Below are positions 14,222-20,123 of a stretch of DNA of 20,123 nucleotides, one piece after another. Each line of letters opens with the position of its first letter. Positions within the stretch are counted from its first letter, which is position 1. The notes under the pieces are model-generated. The model made no database searches. It saw nothing but the letters and a program-made list of their open reading frames with translations, and was not told the origin of the DNA. Source of the DNA: CAYTOF01 sp964439435. Its GTDB lineage: Bacteria; Bacillota; Clostridia; Oscillospirales; QAMX01. The DNA is taken from positions 1 to 20,123 of the forward strand of contig CAYTOF010000039.1 in assembly GCA_964439435.1 (NCBI GenBank), written 5' to 3'. The translations under genes and the position numbers were made by a program.

Positions 14222-16282
14222 TTATTTAGAATCGTAATAAAAGTCAGATTTTGCAGTGGTCTTTTCGATTGCTTTATCAAAAATAACAAGCAAAACAGGC
14301 AAAAGACAGAGAACCAATATCAATGAGAGCAATGTTCCTCTCCCAATAAGTAAACCAATGTCGGACACTGATACATTTGAAGATGTTAAATGCAATGTGT
14401 ACCCGGCTGTTGAAAGTGTCAAAGCGGAAACAAGAATTGATTTAAAAGCCCTGCCAAGCGAGGATGTAATTGCTTGGCGTTTGGGCATAAGCTTCCTGTT
14501 GTTTAAATAGGTGTTTGTCAGCAAGATCCCGTAGTCCACCGTAGCGCCAAGTTGTATTGTGGAAATAACCAAATAGCCGAGAAAGTGAATTTGAGTACCG
14601 CTAAAATAGGGGATGGCTAAATTGATCCAAATGCCCGCTTCGATTGTCAACACAAGGATAATTGGTATGACAGCGGATCTGAAAGCAATCGCAACGGTGA
14701 CGAAAATCGCTACAATGGCTATGAGATTTACTGTTGTGTTGTCTTTTTTGACAATGTTTTTCATATCATATAGGTTTGCGCTTTGTCCAAGCATGTAGAA
14801 ATCATCACCATAATATGATTGGGTTATATCATCGACTGCCATAACTGTGTTAAAGGCAGCGTCTCCTTCGGAGGGGGTGTCTGTGTAGATAATAACGCGA
14901 GCATAATTGTCCGAATAAAATTGATCTGTTATCTCCTTGCCCAGATACTCAGGTGGTACAACTGCGCTGACAGTGGAAGCATATGAAACAACGCCTGTTA
15001 CTCTATCAAGTTGATTTATTTCATCGCTGAGCAGTTGTTCTTTGGCAACTTCACCTCGAGGTACCAAAACCGCCATTATATTTGATTTTCCAAAAAGTTT
15101 TTCAACGGTTTCGGTGTCCATTCCAAAACGACTGCTAGGATCATTCAATTCACTGCCATAGATAAAAGCGGTTTGGCTTTGGCCTAAAAACGCAGGGACA
15201 ATCAATATTGCAACAATAGCAACAACCGGTATTGTAATTTTAGACAAGATTTTGTGGATGTTTTTGAAGTCCGGCAAAAAGGGACGATGGGCGGTTTTGT
15301 CGATTATCTTATAGATACTCAGGATAAAAGCCGGCAGGAAAACTATAACGGATATAAAGCTGAAAACAATACCTTTTGCCAAGACGATTCCAAGATCCGC
15401 GCCTACACCAAAATCCATAAAGAGCAACGCTAAGAAGCCAAATAAAGTGGTTGCGGCACTTGCGGCGATGGTTGACATTGACTCTCTGACAGCATAGCGC
15501 ATGGCTATAGCGGGGTCGCCAAATTTTTCTCTTTTATCTTGGAAACTGTGAAGCAAAAAAACGGCATAATCTAAGGAACAAGCGAGCTGCAATATCGGGC
15601 TGATGGAGTTTGTTATAAATGAAATATTCCCAAAGATGAGATTGGTTCCCATATTGATAATAATTGAGATGCCGATTGTAAGGAGAAAAACAATCGGTTC
15701 AACCCATGATGAAGTTGAAAGAATCAAAATCAAAATGATTACCGGCAGCAGCACTGCAAATGCTTTTAAAACAGATGAGGTTGTTGTCTCTTGTGCAAAA
15801 ACTAACCCGGGCGCTTGACCAGCAAGTGCGTTATCAGGTCCGATTAAATCCAATATTTCATTACAGGCTTTGCTCTCCATGCCCTTTGAGATAGTAACAG
15901 TAAAGAGAGCATTTTTGTCTTTATAGAAATTTGAAATGATATCCGGGTCACTCATTTCAAGGGGTAGTTTTAAATCTATCATATCGTCAAGCCAAATGAT
16001 ATGAGAAACGCCTTGGATTGAGGCTAACTTGCTTTTATATACTAAAGATTCGGATAAAGATACATTTTTAATCATGACATTTGCATTTGGCATTGGATCC
16101 GAAAAATCTTCTTCCATAATGCCAATAGCTTTGGTTGATTTTGCCTCTGAAGGCAAATAGTCAATGAGATTGTAATTGACATCAACAAACAACAGCATAA
16201 TCAAACAGATAAAAGTTATCAAAGCAAAAGTAATAACCACAGCTTTTTTGTGCTTGGTGACAATGTTAAGAAAATAATTCAT
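14222..16282 (-). CDS. MMPL/RND-superfamily membrane transporter
   Basis: This 686-residue protein shows the two-fold RND layout: one helix, a large extracellular loop, five helices, then the same again, giving about 12 helices. Both halves carry the family Asp-Tyr pair (SLDYAVFLLHSF and TVDYGILLTNTY) that serves proton transfer in MmpL3-like proteins. Such transporters export lipids, glycolipids or drugs using the proton gradient. ATG 16282 is chosen because AAGGGGG (16287-16293) precedes it and the protein then begins with a short basic segment and the first helix. An open frame continues to 16384 but would run through the divergent promoter. It is the first gene of an operon with the secreted repeat protein, opposite a TetR gene, the usual layout of a substrate-inducible exporter. 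Cargo is unknown. Confidence 0.87.
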   Translation of the reverse strand: MNYFLNIVTKHKKAVVITFALITFICLIMLLFVDVNYNLIDYLPSEAKSTKAIGIMEEDFSDPMPNANVMIKNVSLSESLVYKSKLASIQGVSHIIWLDDMIDLKLPLEMSDPDIISNFYKDKNALFTVTISKGMESKACNEILDLIGPDNALAGQAPGLVFAQETTTSSVLKAFAVLLPVIILILILSTSSWVEPIVFLLTIGISIIINMGTNLIFGNISFITNSISPILQLACSLDYAVFLLHSFQDKREKFGDPAIAMRYAVRESMSTIAASAATTLFGFLALLFMDFGVGADLGIVLAKGIVFSFISVIVFLPAFILSIYKIIDKTAHRPFLPDFKNIHKILSKITIPVVAIVAILIVPAFLGQSQTAFIYGSELNDPSSRFGMDTETVEKLFGKSNIMAVLVPRGEVAKEQLLSDEINQLDRVTGVVSYASTVSAVVPPEYLGKEITDQFYSDNYARVIIYTDTPSEGDAAFNTVMAVDDITQSYYGDDFYMLGQSANLYDMKNIVKKDNTTVNLIAIVAIFVTVAIAFRSAVIPIILVLTIEAGIWINLAIPYFSGTQIHFLGYLVISTIQLGATVDYGILLTNTYLNNRKLMPKRQAITSSLGRAFKSILVSALTLSTAGYTLHLTSSNVSVSDIGLLIGRGTLLSLILVLCLLPVLLVIFDKAIEKTTAKSDFYYDSK

Positions 16283-16318
16283 ATTTCCCCCTTGGTATTG
16301 CATAACAATGCTCTTAAT

Positions 16319-16347
16319 ATTATAATAGACATAGTGTTGGATTGCAA
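16319..16347 (-). promoter_or_regulatory. Promoter for MMPL operon
   Basis: On the minus strand TTGCAA (16342-16347) and a perfect TATAAT (16319-16324) are spaced by 17 bp, giving a leader of about 30 nt before ATG 16282. Confidence 0.65.
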
Positions 16348-16365
16348 CCAACAATGTATTATAAT
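16337..16365 (+). promoter_or_regulatory. Promoter for tetR-type gene
   Basis: TTGGAT (16337-16342) and a perfect TATAAT (16360-16365) are spaced by 17 bp. Its -35 box shares base 16342 with that of the opposing promoter. Confidence 0.6.
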
Positions 16366-16415
16366 ATGGCACGATGTTCAACAAAAGATATAAAAAGTGA
16401 TGGATTTCATGAAAT

Positions 16416-16420
16416 GAGGG
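16416..16420 (+). promoter_or_regulatory. Ribosome binding site that decides the TetR start
   Basis: GAGGG lies five nt before ATG 16426. The upstream in-frame ATG at 16414 has no comparable site. Confidence 0.55.
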
Positions 16421-16425
16421 TAAAA

Positions 16426-17004
16426 ATGAGGAAAAAAACAGACCAACGAGTCGTCCTTACACAGATGTTGTTGAAAAATGCACTGGTGGATTTGATGCAA
16501 GAACATCACATTTCGAAAATTTCTGTCAGAGCGATATGTGACGTTGCAGATATTAACCGAAGCACTTTTTATGTGCATTTCAAGGATCAATATGATCTTT
16601 TACAAAAAGTACAGCATGAGGTAATCGAAAATCTGACAATTTATCTCGCAAAACAAGAGTTTAACAACAACAAACCTTTATCTGTTCAAACTCTAGCCAG
16701 AATATTAGACTATTTCAAGGAGAATGAGGAGTTATTTAAAGCTCTTTTAAGTGAAAACGGAGACTTTGGTTTTCAGAAAGATCTACTGGAGTTTGCTCAA
16801 GTTATCAGCGCACAGCAAAACCTCGCTTTTAATGAAAAGACACAGGAATACATAAAAACATTTAGCTTGACAGGTATTATAAGCATCTTACAAATGTGGT
16901 TGCAAGACGGTTTGGAAGAGCCGTCAACACAAATGGCAGAATTTATTATACAATTGCTATATTTTGGTCTGAGTTCGATTAAAAGCGATGCTTTGGGACT
17001 ATAG
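16426..17004 (+). CDS. TetR/AcrR-family transcriptional regulator
   Basis: This 192-residue protein has a TetR N-terminal DNA-binding domain. LMQEHHISKISVRAICDVAD and INRSTFYVHFKDQYDLLQ form the helix-turn-helix and its stabilising helix (residues ~20-60). The all-helical C-terminal ligand domain has conserved-looking SLTGIISILQMWLQDG, like the TetR_C-type domains of DhaS-like regulators. ATG 16426 gives a standard family length; frames starting at 16342 or 16414 are longer but poorly supported. It is divergent from the MMPL operon across 143 bp that hold overlapping promoters within a dyad. It therefore most likely represses both itself and the transporter until a ligand, perhaps the exported compound, binds. 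The ligand is unknown. Confidence 0.88.
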   Translation: MRKKTDQRVVLTQMLLKNALVDLMQEHHISKISVRAICDVADINRSTFYVHFKDQYDLLQKVQHEVIENLTIYLAKQEFNNNKPLSVQTLARILDYFKENEELFKALLSENGDFGFQKDLLEFAQVISAQQNLAFNEKTQEYIKTFSLTGIISILQMWLQDGLEEPSTQMAEFIIQLLYFGLSSIKSDALGL

Positions 17005-17012
17005 ACAAACAA

Positions 17013-17046
17013 CTAAGCCTACAACAAATATTTGTTGTAGGCTTAG
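17013..17046. terminator. Perfect 34-bp palindrome between convergent genes
   Basis: The 17-nt arm CTAAGCCTACAACAAAT is followed directly by its exact reverse complement. It lies 8 bp after the TetR gene and 25 bp beyond the end of the nitroreductase gene. T tracts are short on both sides (TTGTTTGT on the minus strand). Confidence 0.8.
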
Positions 17047-17071
17047 GGTCATAATATGAAATGTAATTTTA

Positions 17072-17674
17072 TCAGCCGATTATTTTTAAGCTTTCGTCGA
17101 TTTCGCTGTCCGGTTTGTCGGGAATGGGATTTGCGGGTGCTCCAAAAGGCATTTGAGCTATCAACTTCCAATTGGAAGGCAATCCAAAAACATCTGAAGC
17201 ATTTTTTTCTACTAAGGGCGAATAATGCTGTAAAGATGCTCCGAGACCAAGCTCGGCAAGTGCTGTCCAAATGACAAACTGGTGCATGGCATTGGTGTGT
17301 TCAGAATAATTAGGGAAGCTGTCGCTATACAATGGAAATTTCTCCTGCATGGATTTGACAACCGATTGGTCTTCGTAGAAGAGGATGGTACCATATCCGG
17401 AGTCGAAAAGTCGTTCGATTTTAGCAGCGGACTTTATAAAATCTGCTGTTGGCACAATTTGCTCAATGGAATCTTTGACCATGTTCCAAAACTTGTGATG
17501 GTTGTCAGCCCAAAGTAGAACAATTCTTGTGCTTTTTGAGTTGAAGGCTGAGGGAACATACTTAAGAGCATCACGCAGAATACTTTCAACTTTTTCTTTT
17601 GATACAGGTTGCTCTTTTGTGAATCCGTAACAGCTTCTTCGTTTTTTTATTGCTTGCCAAAAAGTCATATCCAT
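17072..17674 (-). CDS. Nitroreductase-family protein (FMN-dependent oxidoreductase)
   Basis: The 200-residue protein matches the nitroreductase fold, in the subgroup related to YdfN/HBN1 (COG3560). It begins with FWQAIKKRRSCYGFTKE, where Arg-Arg-Ser contacts FMN phosphate, then has ALKYVPSAFNSKSTRIVLLW. A later ALAELGLGASLQHY and IAQMPFGAPANP complete the family pattern. These are homodimeric cytoplasmic NAD(P)H oxidoreductases acting on nitro compounds, quinones or fatty-acid related signals. ATG 17674 is served by GAGG ten nt upstream. A TATAAT box on the minus strand at 17701-17706 suggests its own promoter, but no good -35 box is seen. It lies 100 bp after the MetRS-like gene on the same strand. 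Physiological substrate is unknown. Confidence 0.87.
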   Translation of the reverse strand: MDMTFWQAIKKRRSCYGFTKEQPVSKEKVESILRDALKYVPSAFNSKSTRIVLLWADNHHKFWNMVKDSIEQIVPTADFIKSAAKIERLFDSGYGTILFYEDQSVVKSMQEKFPLYSDSFPNYSEHTNAMHQFVIWTALAELGLGASLQHYSPLVEKNASDVFGLPSNWKLIAQMPFGAPANPIPDKPDSEIDESLKIIG

Positions 17675-17774
17675 ATACTTATTACCTCATTTCTTGTAAA
17701 ATTATAAAGGAAAAGTCATTGTAGATTCTTTAAATGAGATTTTAACGCCATCGCATATGCCGGATAATATCAGG

Positions 17775-19697
17775 TTATAGTTGCGAGGGATGTTTCTGAA
17801 AAAAGTCTGTGCGAGGTTCAAGAAACTTAAATTGATGATTTTCTTGAACAAAAAACGTAAGAGGTTCGAAAATATAATTCCAATCCCAAAGCCGTTCGTC
17901 AACGCCCAGGTACTGGCGTATCAGCTCACAACTTAGTGGAGTTATGGGATGGAACAGTGTTGTTGCTGTTCTTACGACATGGAATGTGTCAGAAAGAAGC
18001 TGCTCTATTTCCTTTATATCTTCGCTGCGACTGGCAACAGACCAGTTTTTATTTGCATCTCTTAGATATATGTTTAACAGTTCAAAAATCTTATCGAGTG
18101 AAACGCTCGACATCAAGCGTTCATATTCCAATATTGTATTATTTGAACGCTCTTTAACCTCCTGGCTGACTTGGCATGTGGGCAATAGTCCTCCATTGTG
18201 TTTTTGGAGAGTATAGAAGCAAGAACGAATAATGCGATTGAATATATTTGTAACTAAATTCCCTTCGTTTAAAACTGTGTCAAAGCCTTGGCTTTCTTTA
18301 AAAATGGCTTTGGGCTCAAACCCTACACTTCGTTCACTCAGACTGATATTCATAAAGTGGAGGCGAAGCTGATCGACGGTGTAATGCTGCAGTAGCTCAT
18401 CTGCTTTTGGTGGCTTTATTGCGCTGCTGCTTGATGCCTTGGTTTTTCCTAAAAGAATATGCTTGTTGGGAATAACGATGGGAAGCTCGAATTCTTCATC
18501 CAAGGCCATGAAAATTCCCATTTCGGCAATGCCATAAAAATATATGTTGTCTTCTCCGATAAATTGATAAACTTTGCTTTCGCTTGATTTCCACCACTTT
18601 TCCCAATTGTCACCGCTAGATCCATCTCCCAAAACGGTTTTTGAGAATGAAATGGGAGCCCAGAGAGATTCAGGCCAGACCCAAAAGGTCAAATCTTTAA
18701 TGTCATCAACTTCGGGAACGGGGATACCCCAACCAACATTGCCGGACAATCTAAAGGGTACCAATGTTTTGCCCGTACGATATCTAATGCTGTTTTGAGA
18801 AAGCAGATTGACAGCGAGCTCTCTGGAGTCCAAGTTCTCAAACGCAAGAGCGATGGAACTTTTTTGTTCATCATCTATTGTATTGAAGTTAGGCATTCCG
18901 GATATATCTTTTACTATGTCCAACAGTTCACGTTTGATGTAAATAGATGGTTTTTCTAAAAATTCATTTATTACGGATATAAGCACTCTACGACAAGCCG
19001 GATCTTGCTCCCATTTATCAACTGCGGAGACAAGGCGGCTTTGAAAAGCCGGGAGATCAAAAAACCAGTTTTCAACCGGGACTAACTTTGGAGCTTTTTG
19101 AGAAAGCGTGCTGATCGGTGCGATTAGCTCTTCCGGTTTGAATTGGTGACCAAGGGAACACTCATCCGCATAGGCATTTTCAGATTTACAGCCTTGTATG
19201 GGACAGCGACCTGTAACTTGTCTTCCATTCAAGAAAGTGTCTTTTTCCGTGTCATAAAACTGCATTGTCTCGACGAGATTTAAAAAGCCTTTGTTATATA
19301 GCTTTGTGAAAATCTCTGCGGAGAGTGCAGCATGGACATTTCCTGCTTCTCCCAATGCGGAGGCTGCATATATATCCAATGAAATTTGATATTTGTCAAG
19401 AACAGCTTTTTGCCTTTCGTGATATTGCTCAACAAAGTCTGGCAAATTACCCTCATAACCATTGGCTTTCTCTTTTTCATATCCGAGTTCAACCCCGGCG
19501 CCATAGCAATCGGTACCTGAAACAAACAACACATTTTTAGGGCCGATGCGGTCTCGCATAAAACGCGCGAATATATCGGCGTCCACAAAATAGCCCCCGA
19601 TATGGTGGAAATACAGGTCTTTTTCTCCATAGGGCATGCCGCCTGTAATGACAGCTCTTTTGGGAAATTTCGGTCTGGCAAGAATTTCAATTTTCAT
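17775..19697 (-). CDS. Methionyl-tRNA synthetase-like class I aminoacyl-tRNA synthetase, atypical motifs
   Basis: The 640-residue protein follows the MetRS order. It has a Rossmann start (MPYGEKDLYFHHIGG), then VSGTDCYG. A zinc knuckle comes at 165-184 (Cys165, Cys170, Cys180, His184). NWFFDLPAF, WGIPVP at 323-328, FIGEDNIYFYGI and an alpha-helical anticodon domain complete the order. Aligned with PYANGxIHLGH, the HIGH motif reads YFHH (residues 29-32). The KMSKS position reads KTKAS (418-422). The methionine-pocket His of the YFH segment is Tyr388. About 65 extra residues lie between NWFFDLPAF and WGIPVP. No C-terminal tRNA-binding (EMAPII-like) domain is seen. The ATG is 16-17 nt from GGAGG, a wide spacing, but an in-frame stop just upstream excludes a longer form. 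It may be a divergent MetRS or a synthetase-like enzyme with another job. Confidence 0.82.
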   Translation of the reverse strand: MKIEILARPKFPKRAVITGGMPYGEKDLYFHHIGGYFVDADIFARFMRDRIGPKNVLFVSGTDCYGAGVELGYEKEKANGYEGNLPDFVEQYHERQKAVLDKYQISLDIYAASALGEAGNVHAALSAEIFTKLYNKGFLNLVETMQFYDTEKDTFLNGRQVTGRCPIQGCKSENAYADECSLGHQFKPEELIAPISTLSQKAPKLVPVENWFFDLPAFQSRLVSAVDKWEQDPACRRVLISVINEFLEKPSIYIKRELLDIVKDISGMPNFNTIDDEQKSSIALAFENLDSRELAVNLLSQNSIRYRTGKTLVPFRLSGNVGWGIPVPEVDDIKDLTFWVWPESLWAPISFSKTVLGDGSSGDNWEKWWKSSESKVYQFIGEDNIYFYGIAEMGIFMALDEEFELPIVIPNKHILLGKTKASSSSAIKPPKADELLQHYTVDQLRLHFMNISLSERSVGFEPKAIFKESQGFDTVLNEGNLVTNIFNRIIRSCFYTLQKHNGGLLPTCQVSQEVKERSNNTILEYERLMSSVSLDKIFELLNIYLRDANKNWSVASRSEDIKEIEQLLSDTFHVVRTATTLFHPITPLSCELIRQYLGVDERLWDWNYIFEPLTFFVQENHQFKFLEPRTDFFQKHPSQL

Positions 19698-19767
19698 ATA
19701 TATTAGTCACTCATCCTCCACAAATGAAGCTTATAACTGTTCATGCATCTAATATATCAGCCTCGAT

Positions 19768-19797
19768 TTTATATTAAATGCTTATCAAATAAGCCAA
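19768..19797 (-). promoter_or_regulatory. Candidate promoter for MetRS-like gene
   Basis: On the minus strand TTGGCT (19792-19797) and TATAAA (19768-19773) are 18 bp apart, about 70 nt before ATG 19697. The match is only moderate. No T-box leader motif was found between it and the gene. Confidence 0.35.
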
Positions 19798-19819
19798 GGC
19801 ATATTTGAAATAAATCGAC

Positions 19820-19859
19820 GACCAGCCATAACAAGCAAAAGGCTTGAATGTGACTGGTC
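19820..19859 (-). terminator. Stem-loop downstream of tRNA-Ala, possible terminator
   Basis: GACCAG/CTGGTC (outer) and CAAGC/GCTTG (inner) form an interrupted stem around a short loop, 46 nt beyond the CCA end of the tRNA. The following minus-strand sequence is only moderately T-rich. Confidence 0.4.
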
Positions 19860-19905
19860 AATGTGATACCGCCATTTCTGCAAACACAGACCGGCTGTTG
19901 TCATT

Positions 19906-19981
19906 TGGTGGAGACGAAGAGGATCGAACTCTCGACCTTACGGATGCGAACCGTACGCTCTCCCAGCTGAGCTACGCCCCC
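19906..19981 (-). tRNA. tRNA-Ala (anticodon CGC)
   Basis: The minus strand folds into a full 76-nt cloverleaf including an encoded CCA. The acceptor stem is GGGGGCG with CGTCTCC, the D stem GCTC/GAGC, the anticodon stem TACGG/CCGTA with loop TTCGCAT, and the T stem GAGAG/CTCTT with loop TTCGATC. The anticodon CGC reads GCG (alanine). The third acceptor pair is G3-U70, the hallmark identity element of alanine tRNAs, which supports the call independently. Confidence 0.95.
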
Positions 19982-20004
19982 ATAATCAATAAACATACTA
20001 ATAT

Positions 20005-20032
20005 ATTATAGCATATTTTACTCACTTGTCAA
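20005..20032 (-). promoter_or_regulatory. Strong promoter of tRNA-Ala
   Basis: On the minus strand a perfect TTGACA (20027-20032) and a perfect TATAAT (20005-20010) are 16 bp apart, with a TGC extended -10 element. Transcription would begin about 17 nt before the mature tRNA end. Confidence 0.85.
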
Positions 20033-20123
20033 CAATAAGGATACTCTTACAATGCAAATATAAATTGGAAGTTAATTGCCAAGTTAAATGCAACCACTGT
20101 GTGCCTTGATGGTCGAATTTAGT

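Larger units (their letters stand above)
16317..16367. promoter_or_regulatory. Imperfect 51-bp dyad, probable TetR operator
   Basis: ATATTATAATA (16317-16327) is repeated exactly inverted at 16357-16367. An inner GTTGG/CCAAC pair (16336-16340 and 16348-16352) encloses ATTGCAA. The dyad covers both -35 and both -10 boxes of the divergent promoters, so one bound dimer could repress both genes. Confidence 0.65.

Noticed and set aside
16283..16384. N-terminal extension of the MMPL transporter on the minus strand
   Set aside because: It would translate through the divergent promoter region and dyad and lacks a ribosome site; ATG 16282 has AAGGGGG and gives a normal transporter N-terminus.
16342..16425. 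Longer TetR frame from TTG 16342 or ATG 16414
   Set aside because: The TTG lies within the promoter itself; GAGGG before ATG 16426 and the standard family length support the shorter form.
19698..19905. T-box riboswitch upstream of the MetRS-like gene
   Set aside because: I looked for the conserved T-box sequence (AGGGTGGnACCGCG type) and a specifier stem and found neither.
1..20123. Mobile element, prophage, CRISPR array or defence system
   Set aside because: No transposase, integrase, spaced direct repeats or known defence domains were seen; the dyads found all fit terminators or an operator.

Overview
The window looks like a chromosomal segment of a Gram-positive anaerobe of the Bacillota, probably Clostridia. 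Support for this is indirect: AT-leaning sequence, strong Shine-Dalgarno sites (GGAGG type), near-consensus sigma-A promoters, a tRNA gene with encoded CCA, a DivIVA-type coiled-coil protein, a DUF4349 lipoprotein, and an MMPL transporter paired with a YhgE-like secreted protein. I see no insertion sequence, phage gene, CRISPR array or integration site. All genes are intact except the first, which is cut by the window edge.

Region 1 (1-3983, + strand) is the end of a sugar operon: C-terminal half of a xylulokinase-type FGGY kinase, a DegT/DnrJ-family PLP enzyme, a TIM-barrel sugar isomerase/epimerase, and a calcineurin-like phosphatase with an SH3-like tail. It ends in a perfect 48-bp palindrome that also serves the convergent genes of region 2.

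Region 2 (4010-6548, - strand) holds, in transcription order, a DivIVA-like protein, a class I fumarase beta subunit with no alpha subunit nearby, and a DUF4349 lipoprotein.

Region 3 (6549-12311) is a divergent four-gene cluster. To the left run a class III aminotransferase and a second FGGY kinase. To the right run an amidohydrolase and an AraA/FucI-type isomerase with its metal ligands intact. Two near-consensus promoters lie back to back in the 274-bp gap. Together the enzymes look like a catabolic route for an amino- or acylamino-sugar or an aminocyclitol. This is inferred from the enzyme classes only; no transporter, aldolase or regulator is present in the window.

Region 4 (12270-17046) is an export module: an MMPL/RND-type transporter and a secreted repeat protein in one operon, opposed by a TetR-family regulator. 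The 143-bp gap carries two overlapping divergent promoters inside a 51-bp imperfect dyad, the likely TetR operator.

Region 5 (17072-20123, - strand) has a nitroreductase-family protein, a methionyl-tRNA synthetase-like protein with altered HIGH and KMSKS motifs and an insertion, and a tRNA-Ala(CGC) gene with a strong promoter.

The items most worth following up are the region 3 cluster, the atypical MetRS-like protein, the solitary fumarase beta subunit beside DivIVA, and the compact TetR operator.
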